DNA from: an uncultured Sanguibacteroides sp.
Lineage (GTDB): Bacteria; Bacteroidota; Bacteroidia; Bacteroidales; Marinifilaceae
DNA length: 53,864 nt
Direction: 5' to 3'
Assembly: GCF_900543425.1 (NCBI RefSeq)
Contig: NZ_UQRQ01000022.1
Location: 1-53,864 of the forward strand
Positions 32,172 through 41,122 of this stretch are shown here, piece by piece. The notes under the pieces are model-generated. The model did no database searches, had not been told where the DNA came from, and was given only the letters and a program-made list of their open reading frames with translations. The stretch's first letter is position 1. Every line of letters begins with the position of its first letter. The position numbers and the translations under genes were made by a program.

Positions 32172-33281
32172 ATGAACAAAATACTTTTGATCATCTTATT
32201 AATATTAAATAGTCCGATATTAGTTGCTCAGGATATTAATTTAACATCTGTAGATGAATTCTTTAGAATAACATCAACTTTAAGGCAAGGGAAGAAGATA
32301 AACAAAGAACAATGGCAACAATTTGATAACTCCAGTGGTTATGCTATTTTCTCCCGCAACCAAAACAAATTTATCATTAATACTATAAAATCTTCTATTT
32401 ATATGGTGTTCGGTAATGAGAATAAAGCGACAAAAGACAGTATTCTTAATATTCCAGAAGAAGAAATATCCAAGGACAAAATAAAGATGTTAAAGAAGCT
32501 CATTTTAACAAATTTCCAAGATATTAACGAACATTATTCATCAATCAAATCATTTCGTGATAATTATGATTTTGATTCTTTACTAACGAAAACAGTTCAA
32601 AGATTGAGTTTGTTCCTCTGTTGTGATACGCTTAATTCAGCTATTAAATTAAAACCCATATATTTCTTCTTCTTTAGTTCAGATGGTAAAGACATGGAAG
32701 ATGCTCTCTATATCGATTTCAATCTAATATATAACATGACAGAGCAACAAAGAATAAATTTTCTCGCACATGAGTTTTTTCATAATTACAGGAGTCATTT
32801 TGAAAATCACGAATTTAATTATAAAGAAGATTTAAACTTCATGCTTGATATGATACAGAATGAAGGAATAGCTGATCAGATAGACAAGTATATGGGTTAT
32901 AAAAAATACTACTCCGACATCTTTAAATCTCCTGAACTGGCAAAGATATTTACAACGTTATATGATAAAGCAGAAGATGATATAAAACAGTTACAAACAA
33001 TAATCGTTCAATATTCTAAAAACAACATAGATAAAAAAACTATGATAGATAAGCTTCTTGAAGTTTACAAATATAACGGACATGCCATTGGCTTCTATAT
33101 GTCGAACCAAATTATCAAAGCCGGATTTAAGAATGAAATGATAAAATCATTTTATAATCCATACGAGTTTTATCGATTGTATAATTTAGCTGCCTATAAA
33201 AATAAAACCTTCATACTCAGTGACGATTTTATGTTTTTCTTAAAAAGCATAACAAAAGACCACTACACGCAAAATCAATAA
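32172..33281 (+). CDS. Exported putative zinc peptidase (DUF5700-like)
   Basis: The ATG at 32172 is preferred because it begins a signal peptide (MNKILLIILLILNSPILVAQ); the frame is open 21 codons earlier but without one. The product is 369 residues. A gluzincin-like site is visible: FLAHEFFHNYRSH, with a downstream Glu in MIQNEGIADQIDKY, the arrangement of HExxH plus a distant E. The rest is helical. It lies just behind the Rhs relic and broken immunity gene on the same strand, with matching AT-rich composition, so it may be former cargo of that locus or an independent gene. I base the DUF5700 assignment on memory of the motif, not on a search. Confidence 0.75.
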   Translation: MNKILLIILLILNSPILVAQDINLTSVDEFFRITSTLRQGKKINKEQWQQFDNSSGYAIFSRNQNKFIINTIKSSIYMVFGNENKATKDSILNIPEEEISKDKIKMLKKLILTNFQDINEHYSSIKSFRDNYDFDSLLTKTVQRLSLFLCCDTLNSAIKLKPIYFFFFSSDGKDMEDALYIDFNLIYNMTEQQRINFLAHEFFHNYRSHFENHEFNYKEDLNFMLDMIQNEGIADQIDKYMGYKKYYSDIFKSPELAKIFTTLYDKAEDDIKQLQTIIVQYSKNNIDKKTMIDKLLEVYKYNGHAIGFYMSNQIIKAGFKNEMIKSFYNPYEFYRLYNLAAYKNKTFILSDDFMFFLKSITKDHYTQNQ

Positions 33282-33311
33282 ACAGCAGTATAGAATGACA
33301 TTTTCAACAAG

Positions 33312-33388
33312 GTTCTCGTCGGGAATGCCCTGTATTTACCCCAGGACGGGTGTAGTAGGCTATACCTGCACGGGCAACCGATTATATA
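33312..33388 (+). pseudogene. Short Rhs-like remnant
   Basis: The frame reads VLVGNALYLPQDGCSRLYLH then GQPII and stop. This resembles the Rhs stretch 'GN-x-Y-...-G-x-LSRLL' preceding the DHLG core. Bases 33341-33363 resemble 9457-9482 on the opposite strand. Too short to be sure. Confidence 0.35.
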
Positions 33389-33467
33389 AACAGAATCGAA
33401 AAATTTAAAAACAATAAAAAAAGGAACTGGTTAAATCCTATCTCTAATCAATTATAATATGATGAAA

Positions 33468-33494
33468 CACCCCCAAAGGTTAACTTTGAGGGTG
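33468..33494 (-). terminator. Hairpin terminator of the Sus/protease operon
   Basis: Arms CACCCCCAAAG (33468-33478) and CTTTGAGGGTG (33484-33494) form an 11-bp stem with one wobble or mismatch and a 5-base loop. It lies 31 bases after the stop of the last protease gene. On the minus strand it is followed by TTTCATCATATT. Confidence 0.65.
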
Positions 33495-33524
33495 ATCTTC
33501 ATATTAACTTATAAAAATGAAACG

Positions 33525-36110
33525 TTAAGAATCGGCCAAGGATTGTTTGATTTTAAACAAGAGGTATTCGTAATGTTTTCGGGTTTCTCCCGAACTTCGG
33601 GTTACTTTATCTTTTAGCATGGATTGTATATCCAGCAACATCTCGTAATAAATCGAAGAGACAGGGGTGTTGTTTTGCCGAATTCCCGGAGCAGGATAAA
33701 AACCGGCACGTTCAGGCATCATTGCTCTACGTGTCAATTTTTCCATAATCCCATTGCCGTATTGCATTGCTAAAGGCGTCTGGAGCGGTATTGCCAGAGC
33801 ATTTTTTGACAGGTAGAGAGTGGCTGGAGCCGCACTCACGGTAGAGGTATTGATCACGCTGTTTAAGAACGACCGTTGCAAATCGATCTCTTCAGGTCGT
33901 AGTGCCCGGTTTTGTAATGTTCCGTCCCATACCCACCGGTACAGATCGTCCATATATTCCCGAATCGTATAAGTACGGGAAGGTTTTTCCGAACAAAAAG
34001 AAACAGCAATCATTCGACTGAAGAGGGTGGAAACGATCAACGACCGCAGCCCCTCTTTCTTGCTTTCCATGATTTCAAGCTCCTTCATGATTTCCGCATC
34101 ATCCCACCAGGAAAGATCCTTGGCCAAATCGATCAAGAACTTTACAGCCGCCTGTTGTTGCTTTTTGGGAACCATCTCGTAGGGCATAGTTCCGTCTCCC
34201 ATCTTAACATCCCGGAGATAACATCCCCCGATCGTGTTGGCTACTTCCCGGACCTTATTCGTCAACAAATACTCCATATATTGTAACAGTTCTTTACGCT
34301 CATTCATATCGGTATCGCTCTCGGCATACCATTCATGCAAGTGCGGAAGAGCGGCTTTCAGGTTCCTCACCAAATAACCTACAGCTTTAACCTGATCGTC
34401 ACCCAAATCCCCGGAAACCACCGAGGGATCGAACGTCGGATAAGAAATCTGTTTTCTACTGAATCTGCAATAAGAATCTTTCAATCCCTCCCGTATCCAA
34501 TTGTCCAAAATAGAAACTTCATCCTGAAAATTCTTTTCAGGTATCGGTTGATACAACCATTTAATCACGTAAAAATCATAAGGCCCCAAGCCTTTGGGAA
34601 TCATACGTACCCCTTTTTTCACATCTTCCGGTTGCGCTATATAATTACAGGCAATTCCGTCCATGATAGAAGGAGAGAGTCCGTACTCGTTCGTGAAGGT
34701 TACAGAACGCAAAGAATCGACGGGATAAGCATAGGATGCCCCCAAATTATTCGTCAATCCCAAACAGTTGCCGACGGCTTGCATGACATGCATCTTCAAC
34801 ATCTCCCCCGTCATCCGCGAGGAAAAACCCACTCTCCTCACGGAAGGGTCTGCCCCCATCGTCTCTGCAGAGCGATTATTGAACATGGAACCGATAATAT
34901 TGTTATGTATATAAAGAGAGGCATTTAAAATCTCTCCGCTTCTGGGATCCTCGTGTAAAGAGGTTTGGATGGCCGTCATCCACAAAACCGAAGGCGAATA
35001 CCGAATGGTGGAATTATGAATATCATTGGCATCGAAATCGGGGTCATTACCGGGGAAATCGACCACCCGAATCACATTTTTAAATCCGATTTTCTCAAAA
35101 GCCTGATTCCACTCCTCCGCTCCGGCTTTTATATAAGGCCTCCAGAATTCCGGCATCAGAGAATCCAGATAGAACACGATGGGTTTCCGGGGTTCCACCA
35201 ACTCTCCGGAACGGTATTTTACCTCGTCAACCGGCTCCAACTTCCAACGTTTTGCAAAATAAATCGGTTTCACACCTTTGTTGGTTTGGGAATAATCGAC
35301 TTTTCCTATCGGCATCACACCGATTCGAGCATCGGCCAAACGAGGGCGCATCGGCTCCTCCGGCAGAAGCAACAGCATTTTATTTACGGTAACACTCACG
35401 GGAACTCCCAAGGCCACCGGATATTTACCGAAAACAAAACGATCCACGTCGAATCCCAACTCGCACGTTACACGGATCTCCCTGTCCTTAACCTGAATAT
35501 CTTTTAAAAAAGAGCGATCCAGCTGAAATTTATGTATCCGAACCACAAAACCGAACATGGAGTTTCCTCCAAAAGAGGTAAAAGGATTCGTGTCATGCGA
35601 ACTTTCCAGAAACAGAGGGGTCACATCTATCAGAACGGCACTTTTATCCGGTGCCTGAGCCTCTATTTTAAAGCTCTTGAATACACCTCCGACATTCGCT
35701 TCCTTCAATGCCCGGGTCAGACCTTCATCATTTCCGGGATCATAAACCGAACCGGAAATTAAACGAGCCTGTAACAACGAATCCTCCCGGGTAAAACGGA
35801 GATGTACCCCTTTCCCCGCAAATTGTCCGACAACTCCCTCCCCGTTATCACTGATATCTTCAATGGAAGAGGTCAACAGAACATCCTTGTTTAATAATGC
35901 TATCGGGAATTCCATGTATACCTTTCCATCCATCTGATGAAGTTTCACAAACCCTTCTCGGGTCGTATATTTTTTCCCTTTAAAAAATTTCTGATAGGGA
36001 GTTTCGACCTTTTTAGGGGTCTCTTCTTTTTTCTTTCGTTTGGCTGAAACCTGCAAACAGAGGCCTAAAACAAAGAAAGAAAGAATACTGATATAGATTA
36101 TTTTTCTCAT
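33525..36110 (-). CDS. Zinc-metalloprotease-like pseudoenzyme (DUF5117/DUF5118 family, active site lost)
   Basis: This 861-residue protein has a Sec signal peptide (MRKIIYISILSFFVLGLCLQ). It is a paralogue of the next gene over its full length, sharing MDGKVY, LLLPEEPMRPRLADARI, GELVEPRKPIVFYLDS and W...AFEKIGFKN. At the catalytic site the paralogue has SHEVGHCLALMHN; here the aligned residues are MQAVGNCLGLTNN, so all three zinc-binding His and the catalytic Glu are gone. The Met-turn SIMDG is kept. The frame is intact, so it is a preserved non-catalytic protein: perhaps a regulator, binding partner or inhibitor of the active protease. It is the last gene of the operon. Confidence 0.88.
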   Translation of the reverse strand: MRKIIYISILSFFVLGLCLQVSAKRKKKEETPKKVETPYQKFFKGKKYTTREGFVKLHQMDGKVYMEFPIALLNKDVLLTSSIEDISDNGEGVVGQFAGKGVHLRFTREDSLLQARLISGSVYDPGNDEGLTRALKEANVGGVFKSFKIEAQAPDKSAVLIDVTPLFLESSHDTNPFTSFGGNSMFGFVVRIHKFQLDRSFLKDIQVKDREIRVTCELGFDVDRFVFGKYPVALGVPVSVTVNKMLLLLPEEPMRPRLADARIGVMPIGKVDYSQTNKGVKPIYFAKRWKLEPVDEVKYRSGELVEPRKPIVFYLDSLMPEFWRPYIKAGAEEWNQAFEKIGFKNVIRVVDFPGNDPDFDANDIHNSTIRYSPSVLWMTAIQTSLHEDPRSGEILNASLYIHNNIIGSMFNNRSAETMGADPSVRRVGFSSRMTGEMLKMHVMQAVGNCLGLTNNLGASYAYPVDSLRSVTFTNEYGLSPSIMDGIACNYIAQPEDVKKGVRMIPKGLGPYDFYVIKWLYQPIPEKNFQDEVSILDNWIREGLKDSYCRFSRKQISYPTFDPSVVSGDLGDDQVKAVGYLVRNLKAALPHLHEWYAESDTDMNERKELLQYMEYLLTNKVREVANTIGGCYLRDVKMGDGTMPYEMVPKKQQQAAVKFLIDLAKDLSWWDDAEIMKELEIMESKKEGLRSLIVSTLFSRMIAVSFCSEKPSRTYTIREYMDDLYRWVWDGTLQNRALRPEEIDLQRSFLNSVINTSTVSAAPATLYLSKNALAIPLQTPLAMQYGNGIMEKLTRRAMMPERAGFYPAPGIRQNNTPVSSIYYEMLLDIQSMLKDKVTRSSGETRKHYEYLLFKIKQSLADS

Positions 36111-36171
36111 ACTTAACTTTCCATTTTAATTTCAGAAATACTTACATTCCATAATAAATATGATCCGAAAA

Positions 36172-38811
36172 TCATTTTAAAGCCTTATCCACCTTGTACA
36201 ATAACAAACGATAGTGTTTGCGGGTATCCTCCGATCCGGTGTTTACCTTCGCTTTCAGCAAATTTTGCGTGCGTTTCAATATATTAAAATAGACATGTTC
36301 CATCGGTTTTCCTTTTCGTTGAACGGAAACATACAAGCTAAATCCGGCTTTATCCTGATCGGTATTATCGTCCGGACAAAGTTTCACGGGCACTAACCCT
36401 TCATTGGTAAATCTTCCCAGCACCGATTCCGGCAATTCGCCATAAATCTCACGACTCCGTTGTTTGATCTCTTCCGGAAGAGCGATCATATGTTTTTCTC
36501 CCGTTAACGCTAAAACACCCACAGAAGAACCTTTTTCACCTTTATTGACCCCGGAACCCATCATTAACATCGATACGAACCGAAGTTGGTATTTTTTCTC
36601 CGTATCGCTCAACGACTTGCCTTTTATGGTCGGTTCCCAGATAAAACGATAAAAATCATCCATAAATTCGGCTTCCCCGTAAGGATTCGTTTTGGTCTTG
36701 GCAGCACAAAGATTCAAAGCGAACGGACTACCCATCATCGATTTGAATAATTCATCCTCGACGAGACCGGAAACATCCCCGCGCAAAGGCAATCCTTCGT
36801 CAAACTGCATCCCGTTCAACCAGGAGAGATCTCTCATCTGCTCGAACATAAAAGCAACGGCCTTCTTCTGTCTTTCTTTGGGAACCGGGGTATAGCTCGG
36901 ACGAGCGTCACCGTCGTAACGTTCATTCAAATAGATCCCGCCGATATTGGCAAACACATGATTGATATACCGAAAATATTGATAAATGATCTCATTATAC
37001 ATCGTGGAACGAAAAGAATAGTCAATATCTTTCTCCCCGATCCATTCATTCATATGATTCAACACGTATTTCAAATTTTTTATCCCGTATGTCGCTGATT
37101 TTATCGGATCGTCTCCCAAATCCTCTTCCATTGAACTGGGATCGATATGTACCTGCAATTGTTGTTTCCCGTAACGATATACCGGATCACCCGATTTTTC
37201 AGAAATCCAACGATTCAAGGTAGGAACCTCTTCTTCCGGAGTCCCGGCATCGAGCAAAGGGGTATACAACCATTTGATGGAAAAATAATCACTCACACCC
37301 AAATCCGGGGGTAACAAACGAACTCCCCTCTCTTTATCTCCCGGTTGTGCCACGTAATTATTCCGGGCATAATCCATGATTGAATAGGTCGTTCCGTATT
37401 TTTGAGTAAACGACGGAGAACGCAGCGAATCCGTGGGAATTGCCGACGAACCGGCCATATTATGCATCAATGCCAAACAATGTCCCACTTCATGACTGAC
37501 CACGTATTGAATACATTCACCCAACATCCTATCATTCAATGCTATGACACGAACATCGGGATCGGCAGGAGCCGTCTGCATAAAACGCCAATCCTGCACC
37601 AGCTTTATCAAATTATGGTACAAATACACGGAAGCATTTAAAATTTCACCCGTCCGGGGATCTGTCCAGGAAGGTCCCATGGCATTGGCCACCCGTGAAG
37701 GAGAATAACGGACACAGGAGTATTTCAAATTATCCGGATCAAATTCGGGATCATCTTTGGGAAAGTCCTTTGTAACCACCGCATTTTTAAACCCGATCTT
37801 TTCAAAGGCCAGATTCCATTTTTCAACTCCTTCCTTTATGTAGGGTTTCCAACTTTCGGGAAAGGTGTTGTCGATATAGAATACGATCGGCTTCCGGGGT
37901 TCTACCAACTCTCCGCGACGAAATGCAACCTCGTCCTTGGGTTCCAACCTCCAACGATTCGTGAAATAGACTCGTTTCACACCGTTCTCTTCGTTACCGA
38001 ATGCGGATTTCTCCATTACAAAAATATTGATCCGTGGATCTGCCATACGGGGACGCATCGGTTGCTCGGGCAACAGCACAAAGCTACGAGTCATCACAGC
38101 CGTAAACGGTCTTTTGTAGACGTAATAAAAACGTTGATCCCGTACACTGACAATATAAGTCAACGCGGATTGTACGCTGATATTATCGGAAAAAGCTTTT
38201 ATTTTAGCAATCTGAGAATCAGCAGATTTATACTCTTTTTCAATCCAGGCCCGTCCGTATCCGGTTGCCGGGGCATAAGGATTAAAAGGCCCTAACTTAT
38301 CGTTATCCTCCAAAAGGAAATTAGTCATATCCACAACCACACCCGTACTATCCGGATTGTAGGCCATGATCTTAAAATTCCGCAAAACAGCCGGGACCGT
38401 ACTTTCTTTAATTCTCTGGCTGATATTGGCATCCTTAGAGATAAAATTCGAGGTAACACGCCTCAGCTGGATCAAAGAATCCACACGGGTAAATACAATA
38501 TGCAAAGGCTCATGAGGTTTCTCTCCCACGATGGCAAAACTATTATCTGTTATCTCGCTTACCGTCGAACCCAATAACATCTCTTTACCTAAAACGTTCA
38601 ATGGTAACTCGAAGTAAACTTTTCCGTCCATTTTATGTATGGTTATCATACCCCGGACCGTCTCACAAGCCTTATCCTTAAACAATTTCTGATACTTTGT
38701 CTCCTTCGGCCCTTGTTTCGAGGCGCCGACGGTTTTCTTTCTTTTCCGGGCATCGACCGTCATGGTAAAACTAAGCATTACCACAAAAAGAAATAAGATT
38801 TTTAATTTCAT
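36172..38811 (-). CDS. Exported zinc-dependent metalloprotease (DUF5117/DUF5118 family)
   Basis: The start at 38811 (MKLKILFLFVVMLSFTMTVDA) gives a clean signal peptide and 879 residues; the open frame extends 21 codons further without one. N-terminal DUF5118/DUF5117-type regions (DGKVYFELPLNVLGKEMLLG, LLPEQPMRPRMADPRI) precede the metzincin-like site VVSHEVGHCLALMHN (HExxHxxxxxH) and the Met-turn YSIMDYARN. It probably acts in the periplasm or on the cell surface on peptides. It lies downstream of the SusC/SusD and lipoprotein genes and upstream of a paralogue with a dead site; the five genes run in one direction with short gaps. Confidence 0.9.
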   Translation of the reverse strand: MKLKILFLFVVMLSFTMTVDARKRKKTVGASKQGPKETKYQKLFKDKACETVRGMITIHKMDGKVYFELPLNVLGKEMLLGSTVSEITDNSFAIVGEKPHEPLHIVFTRVDSLIQLRRVTSNFISKDANISQRIKESTVPAVLRNFKIMAYNPDSTGVVVDMTNFLLEDNDKLGPFNPYAPATGYGRAWIEKEYKSADSQIAKIKAFSDNISVQSALTYIVSVRDQRFYYVYKRPFTAVMTRSFVLLPEQPMRPRMADPRINIFVMEKSAFGNEENGVKRVYFTNRWRLEPKDEVAFRRGELVEPRKPIVFYIDNTFPESWKPYIKEGVEKWNLAFEKIGFKNAVVTKDFPKDDPEFDPDNLKYSCVRYSPSRVANAMGPSWTDPRTGEILNASVYLYHNLIKLVQDWRFMQTAPADPDVRVIALNDRMLGECIQYVVSHEVGHCLALMHNMAGSSAIPTDSLRSPSFTQKYGTTYSIMDYARNNYVAQPGDKERGVRLLPPDLGVSDYFSIKWLYTPLLDAGTPEEEVPTLNRWISEKSGDPVYRYGKQQLQVHIDPSSMEEDLGDDPIKSATYGIKNLKYVLNHMNEWIGEKDIDYSFRSTMYNEIIYQYFRYINHVFANIGGIYLNERYDGDARPSYTPVPKERQKKAVAFMFEQMRDLSWLNGMQFDEGLPLRGDVSGLVEDELFKSMMGSPFALNLCAAKTKTNPYGEAEFMDDFYRFIWEPTIKGKSLSDTEKKYQLRFVSMLMMGSGVNKGEKGSSVGVLALTGEKHMIALPEEIKQRSREIYGELPESVLGRFTNEGLVPVKLCPDDNTDQDKAGFSLYVSVQRKGKPMEHVYFNILKRTQNLLKAKVNTGSEDTRKHYRLLLYKVDKALK

Positions 38812-38903
38812 ACAACCGTGATTTTTATAATTCATAGACAACAAGTGCGGGACGGGACAAGACTTTCGCCCCATTCCGCACCTTAAATTTTAGATTTTGA
38901 TTT

Positions 38904-40406
38904 TTAATTTTGTTTGTAGAAATGATCCACAATCTTTCCCGGAACATTCGTACGGTATATCGGTTCTGGAAGTGTCGGTGCCATAAAAGCCTTTTCCGAA
39001 ACATCCAGCAAATAAAAATCTCCGTTATCCAGTCCTACTGCTAACACGTTATCTTTTTGCGAGTAATCGGATTCGATCGAAGTAATATTCCCGGTAAATC
39101 CCGTACTCAAACGACAAGGATAAGATGTCGAGGTATTCAGATCGTAATAATACAACTCCTTTCCTTTCCCGATAAACAGATAAGGCCTCGTTCTCAGTCG
39201 ATGCAAAACAGTTGATTCCGATAACAAGGAAGCAGCTTTAAACTCTTTCATTGTCAGTTCCTTACACTCAGACAACAAAACTCCGGCAAAAGAATAAGCG
39301 AACACTTTCCCATTTTCGTCTTTCAGCAATGAAAAAACAGACGCCACTCCATTGTAACCAGTATTATACAATTGAGAATACAGATTCTCGTAAGCAGACA
39401 ATTTGTCCGGTGAAGGAACTTCCGCCGGAAGGTTGGCAGGTACCGGAACGACAGAGACATTCCCCGCACTCGATAAAGACCCTCCTTTTATTCTCATAAA
39501 GCGACCTCCGCTTCTATCATAAATAACGAAATCGTACAATTCTCTTTTAGGATGATCTACCAGAAGATATTGAGCATCCACTTTCTGAGTTTTATACTCC
39601 ATCGGAATATTGACGAAAGAACTATAATTCAATTTATTATTGTTGTATCTTCTCGTATACACGCTCCCGTCCTGTCCGATCACCACACCACAACATTCTG
39701 CAAAAGCCATGTACTCGGCTTTAAATCCTGTAGGTTCATCCCCTCCGACAAACTCGGATCGTAACGTTTTCGTCAACTTCAAATCTTTCGGATCGAGGGA
39801 AACCGATCCCTCGGGACCGTTTTGCAGGATCCGAAGTTCATAGGGCTCTCCCCATTTTATACCATTTCTATTCAATAGTATTCGATAGGGTTGAGTACCC
39901 AGATCTTTTCCCCATAATGTAGCATACAATCTCTGGTTCGTGATGTATTCGTCATCGCGTTTACGTACCATATTGACCCGGGATTTTCCTCCCTCGTCAG
40001 ACAAGATAACCCATCCCGTACCGTAAGGACTTTGATAATCAACACTAATATTCGAGGACCACATCATTCCGGTTGTGGTGTCCGTCACAATCAATATTCC
40101 TCCTACACTACCCGTCTCTCCTTCGAACACGTAACTCATATCCCTCTCGGAACAAACACAACCATATTTGCCGAAATAATAATTGAATTTAAGTACTGTC
40201 GTATCCGCATTCGGGTTATCCAGCCTCAGCTTCGGGGTAAAAATCGCCGGTTCCCCGTAATAAGGTTTTGCCGTGTAGGATTTAAAAATCACCGTAACCT
40301 TATTTTTCTCCATATCTTTATAATCGTAGTTTCCCTTATCCTCATAACAAGCGGAGAGAAACAACATGGCTAACAAAGCTCCGTATAATAGTCTATTCCA
40401 TTTCAT
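38904..40406 (-). CDS. PKD-like family lipoprotein of the Sus locus
   Basis: The product is 500 residues with signal and lipobox LFLSAC, then YEDKGNYDYKDM, the standard start of Bacteroidetes PKD-like family lipoproteins found behind SusD genes. The body contains one or two beta-sandwich regions and a propeller-like part (ITSIESDYSQKDNVLAVGL). It is probably surface-exposed and takes part in binding the substrate of the SusC/D transporter. It sits 18 bp after the DUF4843 gene. Confidence 0.85.
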   Translation of the reverse strand: MKWNRLLYGALLAMLFLSACYEDKGNYDYKDMEKNKVTVIFKSYTAKPYYGEPAIFTPKLRLDNPNADTTVLKFNYYFGKYGCVCSERDMSYVFEGETGSVGGILIVTDTTTGMMWSSNISVDYQSPYGTGWVILSDEGGKSRVNMVRKRDDEYITNQRLYATLWGKDLGTQPYRILLNRNGIKWGEPYELRILQNGPEGSVSLDPKDLKLTKTLRSEFVGGDEPTGFKAEYMAFAECCGVVIGQDGSVYTRRYNNNKLNYSSFVNIPMEYKTQKVDAQYLLVDHPKRELYDFVIYDRSGGRFMRIKGGSLSSAGNVSVVPVPANLPAEVPSPDKLSAYENLYSQLYNTGYNGVASVFSLLKDENGKVFAYSFAGVLLSECKELTMKEFKAASLLSESTVLHRLRTRPYLFIGKGKELYYYDLNTSTSYPCRLSTGFTGNITSIESDYSQKDNVLAVGLDNGDFYLLDVSEKAFMAPTLPEPIYRTNVPGKIVDHFYKQN

Positions 40407-40424
40407 AATTTTCTATTTTAGTTA

Positions 40425-41111
40425 TTAACCTTTAACCGGTACCGTCATCAGGGAACCGTCTTTTTCCGTTACCGGTCCTTCCGGAGACTCGGCTCTTTTC
40501 TCCAAATGATATTTCAATTTTAAGGCCCAGGTACGAATCAATCCTTCATCGACCTTGCTTAAGTCCGGTTTAGCTGCCGTCATCAACTCCCTGAATTTCT
40601 CATCGGAATAAGTTCCCAAGTAATAACGTTCCGTGTTACGATCCCACCAATTCGGTTTTGCGACATTATCATTGATTTTTATGAAAATTCGACGATAATT
40701 ACGGTCTCCCAATTGAAAGGCATCGTTCTCTTTCAATTCGACACATAACATATCCGTTTTCTTTTGTAATCCGGGATAGTTTTTCAGGTGAATCTTAAAC
40801 GTATCCAAATGGCTCATCGCGCTCATTTCCGGTTCCGGCAAAACATAATACTGGGCGGCTACTGTTGTTTTTTTCTCGTTGACACTTATCGTAATAGCCT
40901 TTTTTTCTTTATACGGATCCCCCGTGAAACGCACGGAGACAGGCAAATCGTACTCCTGCAGATTCCCCAACATGAAAAATGAAACGACTACCGTATCCGA
41001 CTCTTTATTTACAAACGAAATATATCCGTTGGAATCGTATAACTCTATATCATCCGTACTGCAACCGACCACGGCCATCAAACCTATCAATAAATACAAA
41101 TATTTTCTCAT
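40425..41111 (-). CDS. DUF4843-family lipoprotein
   Basis: This 228-residue lipoprotein (MRKYLYLLIGLMAVVGC, Cys at 17) is followed by STDDIELYDSNGYISF. Features typical of DUF4843 partners of SusC/D are SDTVVVSFFMLGNLQEYDLP, a beta-strand-rich middle and the WWDRNTERYYLGTYSDEKF stretch towards the C-terminus. Probably located on the outer membrane with SusD; molecular role unknown. Confidence 0.85.
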   Translation of the reverse strand: MRKYLYLLIGLMAVVGCSTDDIELYDSNGYISFVNKESDTVVVSFFMLGNLQEYDLPVSVRFTGDPYKEKKAITISVNEKKTTVAAQYYVLPEPEMSAMSHLDTFKIHLKNYPGLQKKTDMLCVELKENDAFQLGDRNYRRIFIKINDNVAKPNWWDRNTERYYLGTYSDEKFRELMTAAKPDLSKVDEGLIRTWALKLKYHLEKRAESPEGPVTEKDGSLMTVPVKG

Positions 41112-41122
41112 AACTTTTTTAA

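Noticed and set aside
34335..35507. Plus-strand frames of 197 and 180 codons opposite the protease-like gene
   Set aside because: Entirely antisense to a well-supported 861-residue gene, with no motif or start signal.
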